64,000 nt of DNA from Platynereis dumerilii (Eukaryota; Annelida; Polychaeta; Phyllodocida; Nereididae). Below the pieces are notes generated by a model. That model was not told the origin of the DNA, did not search any database, and was given only the letters and a program-made list of their open reading frames with translations. The translations under genes and the position numbers were made by a program. The stretch is from the NCBI GenBank assembly GCA_026936325.1, contig JAPTHN010000011.1, positions 32,584,629-32,648,628 of the forward strand, given 5' to 3'. Of the stretch, positions 1 to 13,180 are shown in pieces. The stretch's first letter is position 1. Each line of letters opens with the position of its first letter.

Positions 1-3000
1 GTTTTATGATCATGAATATCACCACTTGAAGCCACCCCTTGGCCTTTGCAAGTGGGATTTATTGCTGACAACACATCACCTGAAATTAATGGCTTATAAA
101 TGGATACAACCTCACACTATTACCTTGACTATGTCTAATAATTATACATTTCCAAAAAAACCTCTGGGTGCCTAAATTGAACGAAAACTGTTTCAGGAAG
201 CCTGCTAGCTTTTCTGTGAGAGGGCGAGACTTTCTGTTTCAGTTTTATCTAACGTAATATCAGAGGTGGAACTGTAAACTACATCCTATCTGTCCAAGCA
301 CCAGCACCTGCATTACATTTATTTATTGTCCATCTTTTGCTAGGTACATGTAAAGAAGCATAAATAATTGCATTTCTTAATCTTCTCCCTAAACACATTC
401 ACTCAGTCATCGTTATAACAGTGTTTACAAAAGTTCTATGTATCAACTCAAACTTCCAAGAACCCTCAAAATTCTTATAGTAGACTTTCAGCAAGATTCG
501 CTTTTTATAGAAATTCCTCTACAAGGGTATCATGGGCTAAACAAGAATGGCACAATGTGTAATTTGAGGCATACCATATAATTCAAGGAGCATCAAAGAG
601 CCAGAACAGGAAGCAGAGGTGTTGGCCTAACTAGGATGGAGGAGGCAGAAGTCAGAAGTTACGATTTGAGGTAAAGCAGAGCAAGGAAGCAAATTGCTGC
701 TTTGGGGAATAACTTGGTTTCCATTTCACTGGGGTGAGTGTGGTGAACATTGAAATGCCAACTCAGTCAGAAAAACATGTGAAGCCAAAAAAGGAAAAAA
801 TGTGATTCACCAAACAGATGTTTTGAAAAAGAAAGTCCATGCTCAGTCGGTTACAAGATAATAACCAAATGCAACATGACAATAAAACAAACCTGAGTTA
901 CCTGACCCAACATTCTCATCAACAGCCTAGTCTGGAAATGAATATTTTCTATAAATCTTTACAAAAGGTCATATTTACCATAATCCACAGAAAACCCTGA
1001 GAGGAAAACATCCTTATACTTTTACTTATACTTTATACTGGACGAGGGTCTTGGAGATCAACGTCGCGGGTGCATGGTCTCGTGATAAGCTGGCGTACAC
1101 TTTCAGCTGAATTTGGTATGAAGAAGTTCTGGTAAAAGGGCACCATGTACGAAAAAGAGAGGCACAACTTGTAATTTGAGGCACACCATATAATTCATGA
1201 AACGTCAAAGTAAAGAGCCTGAACAGGAAGAAGAGGTGCTGGCTTAAATAGGATGGAGGAGTCAGAAGTCAAAAGGAAGGTTTTGTGGTAACAGGGAGGA
1301 AGAAAGAAAATTGCTGCTTCAGAGGGTAACTTGGTTCATAGTGCTTGGGTGAATGATGTGAGCAAATTAAAGCTGGTCATGCATCCCATTATAAAAACGT
1401 TCGAAGCCAGCAAAACAAAAATGATGATGCGCCGATAAATGGTGGTTAAAAGCAAATCCATGCTTACAAACCAAATACGATTAGCCCACCACTCAATTCC
1501 ACTACAATAGAACAATATAAAACCAATCCAGCCCAATTTTCTCATCAGCAGGCGAAATCCTGGTCTGAACATTTTTTGTCAATTTCAACAAACAAAACTA
1601 TGAAATTGCTCTGAAAGTTCAGGATTTATGACTGAGCTTGTCAAATAGCCAGACATATAGAGCAGGATGGTTAACACTTGTGACACGACACTGTAAAGTT
1701 TGAATTTTGAGTTAGCTCAATTGATTGAGTGAGATGGTTGCACAATTCCTTTGAGCCAAGATAGCTTGTTGTTTGCAAGTTATAACAACATAAAGATTAT
1801 CATAACTCAAAACAGTAAGCTATCATGGCTCAAACAAATTGTGCAACTGTCTCACTCAATCATTTGAGCCAACTCAGAATTTCAGAATTTACAGTGAATG
1901 ACACAGGTCAAAACATCATCAGATCTTGTCCGTTACAATTATTGCTACTTTCTTCTGTTGGACAGGCCAGTCGCCCGTCCATCATCCGCTCCTCTTGCGA
2001 TTCCTCCCACGATCCCTTGTTCTGCTATCTCTGCATTCTTTCCAGTTCCTATGGCAAACAATGTCAAAATGTGAGACATAGCGTCATCGCTGTTAGGTGA
2101 AATAACTGCAAGCAAAGGTCACAAAACAATTGCAGACAGACTGACACTGTAACACGGCCTTGACCAGCCAAGAGAATGCAAAATCACCACTGGCAAATGT
2201 AAATTAGCAACAAGGAAATGCTAGGAATGCCACACAAGTTGTTACCGGCAGTGATAAGAAAATCTTTGATAACTGTTTCTTCTGTTAAATATATCTGGGC
2301 ACTTATAACAATACCCAAGCAGCTTCCCAGCAACAACTGATGGTAAACATTTCATGATGACAATTTGTATTCTCTGAAGTTGTAAAGAAACTAGCAAAAA
2401 ATATGGTATTAGGAACCTGCAGTTCAGTTGTCTGGGTTTTGACATTTCTGCTATAATTTATTAGGGACTTGACATGATCAAAGCAATACGAATACCTATT
2501 TTTATAAATGCACACCTTAGACAGATTTGTGCATTTGCGCGTATGTGTCACAAAGTGTAAATTAGTTGAGAACAGTTTGGAATGTATTTTGGGGAAGCAT
2601 GTGAATGCAGCATATTAGAGAATCATTTAGCAGGAGATGGGGATGACTTCCTTTGCAGAATATGTCATGTCAGCTCCTCACAGGTTTCTCTGTACCTCTC
2701 AAGCAGCCATAAAAACCTGCAAAGTCATTTTTTAATGAGAAATCCCATCACTTGGTCCAATTATTCTGGTTCGATTATTTTCTGAGTACGATTCACATGC
2801 ACAACCTGGTCTCAGTGGGCCTTTTATTTTTCTAATTATTGCTTCATTGCCAAAAGCGAATCATCCCAAAAAACCCTGGAGACAAATTATGATCAGGTAG
2901 ACATCTATCATGTATTGAGGAAAGCCATAATTGTATTGACCTTGTTCTGTGGGTCATAAAGAGTCCTGTTTAACTGACTATATAATCACACGATTAGGTA

Positions 3001-4320
3001 CTGTATTAACGCTGAACATATTGGGCTATTATACCTGTAACCTTGTGTCTGAATCAAGGAGCCTTGGATCAATTATACTGGGCCAATATGTAGTAGAAGA
3101 CACAAGCTATCAGTTTCAAGTCAGCCAATTACATGTGCATCCGTGCCACTGAATTACTAGTATACGACTCCCCACATTCTTGACTTGAAATATACCTGTA
3201 AGTTATCTAAACTGGGATAAAAAGAATGCAAATCTTCATTTTGGTACAAAACTTTTGTTCTCATATGACGACAAATCAAAAAAAGAGAAAATCGATCTCA
3301 GAGTATGAATTGGCTTTTCCTGAAGACCCAGCACGTGGGATCAGAGAGACAATAGAAATGGATTTTTTTTTTACTTGAATATGTTGCAACTTCACATACA
3401 GCACTGAATTTCAAATACAAAAACCTAAAATACATTTTGCATCTCATTCAACTTGTACCGTAAACAAAACTTTTTTTTTAACTTCAGCAAACTTTCCTCA
3501 TGAAGTTAAAACAAGGAAAGAAACACTGATGTTATGAAGAAGAAGTCAAGTACAATAAAATATCGGATTATCATACATGTACAAGTTGTCGTTCAGATCA
3601 TGTTACGTACTTTAAGAGACTGAAAATCTACTTGACATAATACTAAACAGCAAAGAAACATGTTGTTGTTGCATCAAAACTTTCTGAAGTTGGTTCAAAT
3701 AATTGCAGTAATATTATGAATCTCGTGGGAATCTACTAGATACTTCAAATGACCAAAAATATTAAAACATTCTAGTATTCAAGGCTGAAACTTACTAGCA
3801 CTCTAATCTGGAATTGGATTAGGGAAAACTGAAGAGAAGGTAATCCAATACCAATTGTTCTAAAAGACACTTCATCCCTCCTGACTTCATCCAAAAGCCA
3901 TTGTCTACATGTATATTGTGATGACACTTTTCATGGCAACCAATGATTAAGTGTGCAAGTAAAGAAAATCGTTTTTATAGAATATCACTCCTGGGATGTC
4001 ATTTCAGTGGAAGTAGGCCTGCGTGTATAAGCAATTGTGGGTGTGAACCTGAAGATAATAACTGTTTTTCAAGAACTTTTAAAATATTTTTAATTTGTTG
4101 ACATGCATGGTTCTTACCTCAATTTAAATCCGACTGACAGATGTCTTAATATTAAACTCAGGACCCTCAGAGATGCAAAAGCATTATTCAGATATAAGCC
4201 ACAAGAACTGGACAACCACTTGAATTAATCTATCAAAGCACAAATTAAAGTAGGAGACAGGTCCAGCAGCATAAAGGATATTGCGACCAAACGTCTTGTA
4301 ACAAGCAATTATGTCATCAT
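1..4320 (+). repeat. Diverged direct duplication, copy 1 (clipped by window start)
   Basis: The first 440 bases align, with many substitutions, to 5677-6060 (shared phrases include CACTTGAA, GTGGGATTTATTGCT and AAATGGATACA). Bases 3290-3530 align to 6835-7100, and 3840-4200 to 7660-7880. A shorter repeat of several hundred bases is nested inside: the stretch around 560-660 resembles 1145-1260, and the same pair recurs at 6130-6240 and 6640-6760. No coding frame is supported. The block looks like an old segmental duplication of non-coding sequence. Confidence 0.7.
1689..1896. mobile_element. Palindromic foldback MITE, CACTG ends
   Basis: The two halves are reverse complements over about 90 bases each with scattered mismatches. 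The ends read CACTGTAAA and TTTACAGTG. The arms carry GAGTTAGCTCAA against GAGTTGGCTCAA and TGAGTGAGATGGTTGCACAA against a close match. No clear target duplication flanks it. A related half-length piece sits near 36285-36350, with an inverted counterpart near 49575-49660. It has no coding capacity and is likely a non-autonomous DNA transposon; the superfamily is uncertain. Confidence 0.65.
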
Positions 4321-5640
4321 GCCAAAATAAAAGAGTGTTTGGAGACATATGCTCAGGGCGCAGGTTTACCTACATGACACTTGATAGGCTAGTAAACTGG
4401 CTCAGCCTGGCTGAGTAGTTTCTTCACCTTTTTGTACCAATTGTATGACGGCATGTTAATGGCAAGATGAGTCCTTGGGATTTTTTACAAAATGGAACCT
4501 TACCTTTTCCGGAGTCCATCAATTGTCTCTGTTTTATGTTTGAAAGAAGTACCGTATTGTTAGTTTAATGAAAAGGAAATTCAAAGGATTTTTCAGAGAA
4601 GGAGAAGAAAAAAACATTTATGTCTTTTTTTTTCATTGTGACCATTGATTGCCACAAATCACAGGTCTACAATTCAAAAGTATTTATACAAGCAACATGA
4701 GTTGTCAGACTGAGGATGGACATGATTCTGCTCTTACTTTTCCCCTCTCTCTCTTTTTCGTCTGATTCTTTATTTGTCCCATGTAATGCAGCTTCGCAAT
4801 CGCTTTGCATCACGGCATGTTCTTTTGACTGTTCTTCAATCGTCCACACACAACAGAGCAGAAGTGGCAGCCAGTGTGTGACAAGCTACATTGACAAAGA
4901 TATACTGCAATCGCTGGTGTTTGGTGGCAGCGGCGTCAGGTGTGCAGTGCACAGTGTTCTGACAGTCAATGGGACAACATGCCAGAGATGATTGCTGCCA
5001 TCTGCTATGCCACCCAATGTTGTATTATCTCCCATTGTCAAAAGGTACGCAAAAGCCTCTATCCAAGAAAACTTCCATGTGATGTCTCCTTGGCAGGAAC
5101 AAAAAGTAGCACCACTGACATGTGTGATTAACAAGCCCATGATCAACAGACAATTAAATAAAGACACAAACATTAACTCTTGAAGTGACCCCAAAGGACC
5201 AACTATATGCATAATTATTTAGGTGCATCATACCCTTAATTCATGGATGCTTTACGTAGCGCTACTCCTCCCAAACTACCCAATGCCCACAACTACAAAT
5301 TTGCAAGCAAATTTATTTCACACCTTACAACAACCATAAGTGGGTGTGCTTTCTCAAACTGTTCATATTATGTCTATTACCAGAGCACTTTTTCCTCATT
5401 TATGCACCACTATCAGTCTTTTCTCATGTAGTTCTCATTGTTCTTCTGTTTTCCCTGGACTCCAGTGGAGGGAGGTAGCCAGGGAGGGCCCACCGTCTTC
5501 TAACACTGGCCCTTATAGGCCTATTATGCATTCTCACGGGTACTACGCTAGTAGCAATAAAGCATGAACATTTTTTGTGGTCACACTGTTTGGGCAGAAA
5601 GGACAATTACCCAAGAGTTGTTTTATCATGAGAAGTCATC
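4321..5640. other. Copy-1-specific stretch, no confirmed gene
   Basis: This stretch between the two duplicated blocks has no counterpart that I can find elsewhere in the window. It contains the 108-codon minus-strand frame listed separately and otherwise nothing recognisable. Confidence 0.4.
4886..5212 (-). CDS. Candidate small secreted-protein frame, unrecognised
   Basis: This open frame has 108 codons on the minus strand. An internal methionine at about residue 14 is followed by a hydrophobic stretch (FNCLLIMGLLITHVSG) that would serve as a signal peptide. The remainder holds four cysteines and a possible N-glycosylation site (NTT). I do not recognise the family. A GTATAT sequence near the 3' end could be a splice donor, which would make this a first exon. 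A shorter plus-strand frame overlaps it and also begins with a hydrophobic run, so chance is a serious alternative. It lies in a part of copy 1 with no counterpart in copy 2. Confidence 0.18.
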   Translation of the reverse strand: MHIVGPLGSLQELMFVSLFNCLLIMGLLITHVSGATFCSCQGDITWKFSWIEAFAYLLTMGDNTTLGGIADGSNHLWHVVPLTVRTLCTAHLTPLPPNTSDCSISLSM

Positions 5641-5685
5641 ACAATACTGGCATAATATTATTTTATTATTATTATTTTATTGATC
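5641..5685. repeat. ATT-rich microsatellite at duplication boundary
   Basis: A run of ATT and TATT units lies immediately before the point where the second copy of the 1-4320 block begins (ATTGATCATACTACCACTTG against ATGATCATGAATATCACCAC in copy 1). Confidence 0.6.
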
Positions 5686-8240
5686 ATACTACCACTTGAA
5701 TCCATCACTTGGCCTGCAAAAGTGGAATTTATTGCTAACAACTTCATCTGAAATTGTATAGGCTTAAATGGATACAGCCACACATTATTACACTAATTAT
5801 GTTTAATAATAATTAATTTCAAATAAAAACCACTCAGTGTCTGAATTGAAGCCAAAGTTGTTCAGGAAAGTCTGCTGTTTCAGTTTTGTCTGACATAATT
5901 TCAGAGGTGGAACTGTAAACTTTCTGTCCGAGCACATACATTACATTTATTCATTGTCCACCTTTATAAGATAAAGAAGCATAAATAATTGCATAGCATG
6001 TCTTCTATGTAATTGAATTGACCCATTCAAAGTCATAACGGTGTTAACAAAAATTTGATCATCTCAAAATTCCAAGGACCCTGAAAAAGTGTGAGAGTGT
6101 AGACTTTCAGCAAGATTTGGTACAAGGGTATCATGGACCGAAAAAGAAAGCACAACTTGTAATTCAAAGCATGCCATATAATTCATGGGACATAAAATAG
6201 CCAGAACAGGAAGCAGAGGAGTTGGCCATTAGAAGTAGGATGGAGGAGGTAGAAGTCAGAAGGTAAAGCAGAACAAGGATACAAATTTCGGAGAATAACT
6301 TGGTTTCCATAGCACTGGAGTGAGTGTGGTGAACATTGATGTGCCGACCAAGTCAGAAATAAATGTAAAACCAAAGGGGAGAAAAGTAATTTAATAGACA
6401 TTAAAAGCAAATCAATGTTTAATTGCTTTCAAATCATGCAATATCATTCCTCTAACCCACCATGCTATTTGCAAAAAATAAATCAAACCAGACCAAACAT
6501 TTTCACCGAAAACCAGGTCTGAAAATAAACAGTTTTTATTTTACAAAAGGTCGCAATACCAAAATCCAATAAAAGCCCTGAGAGAATAGAATGTACTGGC
6601 GCACAGTTTTAACTGAAGTTGGTTCTGGCAAAATGGATATCATGGAGCAAAAAGAAAGGCACAACTTGTTATTTAAAGCAAACCCATAATTCAAGAAACA
6701 TCAAAGGGCCTGAACAGGAAGCAGAGGTGTGGGCCTAACTAGGACGAAGAAGCCAGCAGTTCCAAGAGGAGTTGAGGTAACACAGTACAAGGACAGTGAT
6801 CATTGGTTTCAAAGTCTGCAAATCTGAAAAATGATGCATCTTCATCTCAGAGTATAATTGACTCTTTTGGAAGACCATTAGCACGTGGGATCAGAGAGAC
6901 TGAAAAGAAATATGCTTGTTGAGGCTTGTCAGAATTCTATCAAAGACAAAATGGCTTCTTTGAATATGTCTATCTATTACTGAATTAATACAAAAACTAA
7001 GATACATTTTGCAGTTCATTCAAAAAATTCCCCAAACAAAAACTATCTATTTTCTCTTTTACAAACTTCAACAACTTTTCTCTTAAAACTCATAATAATG
7101 AGAGAAGCTTTGACGTTACAACAAGAAATTCTTTGAAATAAAAGAATTGTAGATGGCTTTAAATTTTCAAAGCAGTTACTGTATGTTAATCAAAATGTTT
7201 AAACGAAAAGATCTATAAGATTTATAAACTGCCGGAAAAAAATCAATAATTGTGTTTTAGTATACATATTTATATAGACTACACACTAAATACAAATTTT
7301 GACATCAACAATTTTATAGATTATGTCAGCCCCAGCCAGGGATTGAACCCTGGCCTCTGTACCAGCCTGGGTGGAAGGCGGGCATGCTATCCATCAGGCC
7401 ACTGTGGCAGGTGTGGCTGGCAGAATTTTAAGTGAGCACTCCAAGTGCCTCTACTATGCAAGATCCTTTGTGGCTATAACGTAAATTGGAAGGTTTAGGG
7501 TGAGGACACTCTTTCATATATGGTGTCGAAGGAGCCAGTGAAACGTCAAATATGGATTTTGGATGATTCATCCAAAGAAGATAGTTCTGCTATGGATAGG
7601 ATATGTCATCTACAAAAAGTCAAATTGTATAAATAAACCAACAAAATTGGCTTTTCATGTAAGTTAAGACAATCCTTCCCTCCAGCTTCATCTAAAAGAT
7701 GTTGCACTGAAGCCAAATGCAGAGACAATCTCTGAAGATTAATCTTTTTGAGAATTGCATACCATATGTTAGAAAATGACATCTGAAATATACAGTTCCA
7801 GTTGATACATAAACAACTGTGGGTGTGAACCAAAAGAGAATCAGCTTACTTCAATCAGAGCTTTTGCATTATTCAGGATTTGTTGAGATGTTTCCGTTAA
7901 TTTGAACCAACTGATGGAAGAAACTGAGTAAATAATTCAATAAATAAAAAAGCAAGCAAGAAGCTTTGATGTCAAATTTGGAACTTAAACATAATCTAAA
8001 GGATGATCCATTTTGAAATTGCAGTAAGAAAGGGAGATAGCATTGCAAGGAAAATAACATTGTAATCTTTCTGAGGAATGAACCAAGTAAACGTCAAAGC
8101 CATTATTCCTGAGATCTACAAGATGCCAAATTAGATTTACAAAAACCAATCACAACATTATTAAGAAGGAAATATTAGGTAATCAGCTATTGAAATATTA
8201 TAGGACTTCAGGATGCAAGCCCGACCAATAAGATAATTTT
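5677..8240 (+). repeat. Diverged direct duplication, copy 2
   Basis: This is the partner of 1-4320, shorter because much of the middle is missing and interrupted by a SINE at 7318-7437. The last part (7880-8120) has two further relatives: 38860-39130 in the same orientation and about 53570-53870 inverted. Shared phrases include AACGTCAAAGCCATTATT and ATAGCATTGC. No coding frame is supported. Confidence 0.65.
7318..7437 (-). mobile_element. tRNA-derived SINE fragment
   Basis: On the minus strand there is an A-box match, TGGCCTGATGG (7391-7401), and a B-box core, GGGTTCAATCCC (7339-7350), at about the spacing of a tRNA gene. The anticodon-loop region reads CTTCCAC, which would suggest a glycine (TCC) tRNA ancestor, but the anticodon stem does not pair properly, so this is not a working tRNA. 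The block is absent from copy 1 of the surrounding duplication, so it inserted later. Confidence 0.6.
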
Positions 8241-10511
8241 TTTTATGATTATATTGTTCTTTTGAATCATGTCACGCTTAAAATTCAACTTGATAGAGCT
8301 CTGGCTTATAATGGGATTTAAACTCTAAATGGTATTTCCATGTATCTGGAAAAAGTGCTGCGACTAGAAAGTTTAATTACCATGCGATTCTTGTCATTCA
8401 CAGTTTGCGCGGACGATACAACCTAATGCAGGTTCATCAGGTGCGCACATGTGTGATGTTTTGATGTCTCTGAACCAATCATAATAAGCAAGAAATGCCA
8501 TGTAGCCAATCTAAAAGAGACCCTATAATGTCTGCAACCTCCAGATAACTGGCATTCTAGATTTGTATTATCTTCCAGCAACAAATAATTATATAGCTTA
8601 GACTCTGGTGAAATTTGCAATGCCTTGCACGTCAGGAGTTTACCAATTATAACATATTAAGTACAAAAAATGCCTGGGGTAACTGAAGTGTTGTGTTTTC
8701 ATTGAATTAAGTCAAACACGGTGTTGACACCCAACTGACACATCATTTTTCTTGTGATAATTTTCAGCAAGGCAGTTTTGTTTTTTCTTTGAGTTGTTTT
8801 CACACCTCATGTGTCTGTACCCACAGGGCAGCCGGACATTGCAAGCAGGCGATGGTAATTATGGGCTGTACATTAGGCTCAAATGATATTTTACACTGTA
8901 TTAAGGAGTGCCATTACACTTATTCGAAAACTGGATTATTTAAGTTACTGCATAGGGCACAGATAAGTCGATGAATCATAGTTGGTAACAGTTATGATCA
9001 TTTTTTTAAGATAATCTATCTATACAAAGGCGCTTTTCTGGATGCTTTGGTCCCTATTACGAGGCGTCTGGGCAACCCACAACTGCCAAATTCGCACAGT
9101 GTACTAATATTCATGTCCTGCAAAAAGTGGGCAACTTTTATTTTCCAATTTCAAAAAAAAAAAATTTCAAAAATTTTTTTTGAAGAGTTAGATTTTTTTT
9201 TTTTCAAACTTTGTTTCATTTTCACTAATTTTTTTTTTTTTTTTTTTTAAAGAGGAAATAAAAAAAGAGGAAATCGGCCTACTTTTTTCAGTCTCTGCAC
9301 AGGGTCAAAATTTTTACCTGAGGGGAATGGGCGGTTCAAGTCCAATATAAGGACCAAATAGTTCCATGGTGTAACAATAAGGGTGTTATTTGGTTGTGAC
9401 GTCATCATAACAAATGTTTCGGCCAATGAGCGGGGGTGTGGGGGCGGCAGACCCCATGACAACGGTTGTGACGCAATGATTTTAAAGAGTATTTAGACTC
9501 CCTGGAACTACTTAACATTGTTGTCCTGAGGGGACTGGGCTACTGCTTTTTTCAATTTCAGAAAAAAAATTCCCCAATTTTTTTTTTTTTAACTTTTTTC
9601 TGACCACTTTTTTCCAAAATCTTTTCCTTGCTTGCATGGCAACTACACTGCCTCACTTAAAGAGAATTTGGTAGCTATAACTACACAGCAGTTTTTAAAT
9701 ACTCAATTTTGCCAAAATGGGCATTTCTAGTATTTGATATTGCTGAATATTGAAACTACGGTTATGGGTCTGGAGCTCTAACTAGAATACATTGCTTCTT
9801 GATGTCAGTGACACAATGCTTTTTTTTTTCAATTGAAATTGCAGTTCTGGAGATGTAGGAGAAGTGTCTCTGAGCACCGAGCAACTCTGCCACCACACAC
9901 GGTTCAGCTGCTTTGTGAAATGGTAATTGCTTTGTCAACATGGATGGAAAAAAAGAACTGCACAGCTCCTTCTGAAAAGCACCTTTAGTGGCAATTTCAT
10001 TAACTGACACAGGGCATGTCCTGGAGGCCAATGACTGATGCAAACATCCAAAGAACAGTTGAAAGAGCACATCCATTTTCAGGCTTCATTACAAGGAGCA
10101 AACCCAAGACATTGGAAAAGTAAAAATTGAGACCGTCAAAATAATACTTATAATAATTATGTGCACCATCAACTCATATTGACCTCACGAAAAAAACTGT
10201 GTGTCAGAACATACATGGAATGTATTTGCTTTGTAATTCGTTCATTCTGATTTCAAGGTGTTCTCTAACAATTAATGCAAAAATGCAAATGAACTCAACT
10301 GTCATTATAATATCACCCTGACTGACAACAGTCTGCTGCACAAGCAGGCGAGCAAGCAAAGCTGCAGACTGACGAAATTCAAGCCGAATTGGGTATTGAA
10401 TCCCCCGCTCAGCAGAACATAGCAGAACTGAGTTAGGCTGCTTCAAAAATAAATGTGAGCGAGGACTTGAGGGGTTGCATCTCCAGCGCAATGTTGGAGC
10501 CTGCTCACACA
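8241..10511. other. No gene seen; T-rich and A-rich tracts
   Basis: No coding frame with family resemblance is visible. Long homopolymer-like tracts lie at about 9155-9260 and 9560-9600. Minus-strand frames at 9762-10076 and 10204-10512 (about 100 codons each) have no motif that I recognise and are not called. Confidence 0.5.
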
Positions 10512-10697
10512 CACTGAAAAGAAGGATTGTCCGACAACAGACAATAATTGTTTAATATGTGTCCGATCAATCAATTGAATGAAACAAACAAGTTCTTTGA
10601 CATTTTGAACAATTCAATTGTCTGGATTAGACAATCGCTTGATCGGACACATATTAAACAATTATTGTCTGTTGTCGGACAATCCTTTTTTTCAGTG
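10512..10697. mobile_element. Palindromic MITE, CACTG ends
   Basis: This 186-bp element is almost wholly inverted repeat. Both arms carry GGATTGTCCGACAACAGACA followed by ATAATTGTTTAATATGTG and TCCGATCAA, around a loop of roughly 55 bases. The termini are CACTGAAAA and TTTTCAGTG, close to the ends of the foldback at 1689-1896. The flanks (CACA on the left, CACT on the right) do not give a clean target duplication. It has no coding capacity. Confidence 0.8.
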
Positions 10698-11559
10698 CAC
10701 TCGCAACTTGAGCAGGCAACTGTACCCATTATTTCACTGTCTTGATTGACATCTATTATTGGAAGAAAAACCAGTCAGCAGAAATGATCAGAAAAATGTC
10801 ATGTTGCCAAACCTCTGCCCTGCAGCTAAACACTCTTTTTCAGTTATGACTTAGCTTCCCTTTTCCACTGTCATCTGGCCAAACCATGATGACATGTTTG
10901 CTTGCAGCTGTTGTGACAGGGCAACTGTCATGTTACGTCCATTTGTAAACATTGAGATTGAATTGTTATTCTATCTTATTACTGGTGTTTTATCGGTCAT
11001 GTATCAGCAATAATTGTAAAAAACATCTTGTGTCGATCTCGGGTGTAATAGGTGAACAATAAAAAATATTCGATATGAGATTTTTATTTGTGTCCATATA
11101 GCTATTGGTATTTGCGATAGTGCTACTTTTCACCACAGCCCTGCAAATTAGCGATATGTTATAAAATAATCTAAAAAAATTAACTCTGTGTCAAATTTTG
11201 CATAAATGTCCACAATAACAACTCTTTCAACCAATGAAAACCCTACTATTATGAAAAGTATGATAAACGCAATCCTCCCACACCACTCTCCGTACTTAGG
11301 GACTGACCAGATGTTTTTCGGGGGGGGGGGGAGCTATGGATTTTTGGTTTTAAAAAAAGTTTTCCCGTTTATCGCTGGAAAAAAGTTTGTTCACCACATG
11401 ACAAAAGAAGTTTGTAGCGGCCGTAAAATCCATTTTGCACCAATCAAGTTTTTGATAACCAAAAATTATTTATTTATTAGATTAGGAAGTGACCGTAGAT
11501 TTTTCAGGGAAGGGGGTGACTACTCAAAATCAATGACAGTTGCAAATACGAGTCCAAAG
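10698..11559. other. No gene seen; short G-rich direct repeat
   Basis: Nothing coding is recognisable. A TAGGGACTGACC... block followed by a G run (11297-11335) is echoed by TAGGAAGTGACC... with a weaker G run (11483-11520). The sequence is reminiscent of the G-run ends of the element pieces at 29858-30050 and 35650-36005. A 123-codon frame spans the region but shows only translated low-complexity sequence. Confidence 0.35.
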
Positions 11560-13180
11560 AAAGCTGTTCCAAAATAAATTTAATGTTTCAGATCACTTCA
11601 AAATATGTAAGCCATGTAACTTCCTGCAAGAGCTATCAACCCACATTTAATTACTGCCTCATGAAATAGCAATTGAATTAGCAATTGTTTCATTAAGAAC
11701 ATTACATATTTCCACAAACAAGATTGCTAATGAAAATGGATCTCAATGCATCATCATCAAATTTCATTTTTTGATTTTATAATCGTGATTTGATATGATG
11801 CTTTGTTTCAAAATATTGTTTTTGAGCATGCTAAAGCCATTGTCTCTTGGCATTACCCTAAAAATATGGTTAATTTCAAATAGGACTTATTTTTTTGGAA
11901 ATATGATATACAGTGTGTGTATACATATATGAAATATAAAACATGAATGTGTGGGTGAGGGAAGGTGGGGCTAGTGTAACATTCGACAATTAAGATTTTT
12001 CTGTCATTTGACAATCCTCCTGGTAATTTTGCAAAATTAACAATCTAACTCTTTTCGGTACGTATACAAGTGACATAATTAAGGAATTTTTTTTTACGTT
12101 TTTTTATTCAGAGCAAACAAACTTTGTCAAATAGCAGGGCTTCGGAGTCAGGTAGTTAGGGAAACAAATCCCGACTTCCTAAGTAAAGCTTAGTCAGTAT
12201 CTTTGAAGAAGATTCCTACACATCCAATTGTAAAATATTACTAGGAATATAATCGCCCAAAAACGTTACACTTGTGTTCCTTGTGAGCTTGAAAACAAAG
12301 ACATGCTGAAGTTTGTGGTGTTTCATAAAGATAATCATAATCCATTGACAAGATAACTTGAAACCAACATTTTTCTTCTAGGATCACATGTATCTTCAGT
12401 AAAATCCATTTATGTGCAGAATTCCAGCTGAATGAATATTTTGTCGGCAACTGTATGAAGTTGAAAACAAGTTTTCAAAAGTCGTATTTTCATTTTCATA
12501 CAATGAATACTAAAATTAATTCGTACAGTTCCTATCATTTATCTTTTTTTCATTATTATGCCGACTCAGAGACTTTTTTTGGTCACTTTCAGGTTTTGAC
12601 TGACCTTACTGAACTTCTTGTAGCCTACATTGACATTTTTTTGTTGGCAATTACCCCAACATCACAGTGGGTGGCGAAATCTTTTCTATCTATAGACTCA
12701 AGGTATTCCCTCGAGTAACTCCTTGGGATGGCTGGATGACAAGCAAGCTGGCTGACTTTACAATGATTGTTCCTGGGGTCTCCAGAGTTTACAGATGGCT
12801 GTAAGAGGATCAGATAAAGCTGTCACACTGCCTCATAGTCGAAGTATCTGAGAAATACATTTGACAATTGTTGAATTGAGCTAGAAACACTTCACTGTTT
12901 GTGATTTTAATTCAAATGTCAATGCTATTACCTTAACAATGATTTGTAATGAATTTTTTTCCATGGATAACAACATTGATTTAATATGTAAAAGACAAAA
13001 CTCGTACATTGACGTACAGTGTATATTTTCATGAGCTGGTTATTGTGAGAGCTGAATGTTCATATAGACTTGCCATCAGGAGTTTCAAGCATGAAGTCTA
13101 ACTTGTCCTGATAAGCTTGGACAATGGACATTGGCATGGCCATTGACCTCTATTTCAATCTGAATTTCATTAGTGTGCAA
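11560..13180 (+). repeat. Tandem unit 1, 5' part
   Basis: This is the first unit of the array, recognised by a fixed order of landmarks: AAAGCTGTTCCAAA; CCCACATTTAATTACTG; GATCTCAATGCATCATC; GAGCATGCT...CATTGTCTC; TTGTGAGCTTGAAAAC; a TCTTTTCTATCTATAGACTC block (12680); and a GACTTGCCATC...ATGAAGTCT block (13068). It stops abruptly at GTGTGCAA (13173-13180), where the 6-kb element is inserted. The unit resumes at 19211. Confidence 0.85.
12660..12860 (+). other. Open-frame block of the tandem unit
   Basis: This block recurs at about 22885, 27030, 28440, 30520 and 33480, and inverted at 51690-51490. In the least damaged copies the plus-strand frame is open for about 60 codons and reads IFSIYRL, then TPWDGWMT, KLADST, VPGVSRVYRW and HEDLTKLSD. 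Differences between copies at CGA/AGA and CCG/CCA/CCC leave the amino acid unchanged, as expected of a once-coding exon. A TCTATCTATAG just upstream could be a splice acceptor. I do not recognise the family. In this copy the frame has changes relative to the others. Confidence 0.35.

Noticed and set aside
7318-7437. A glycine-like tRNA gene
   Set aside because: The A and B boxes are present, but the anticodon and acceptor stems do not pair; it is a SINE head.
9762-10512. Two minus-strand frames of about 100 codons
   Set aside because: They show no recognisable motif or conservation within the window and no repeat partner; chance frames of this size are common in 64 kb.
11206-11577. Plus-strand frame of 123 codons
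   Set aside because: It spans the G-run repeat and has low-complexity composition, and I found no homologous frame elsewhere in the window.
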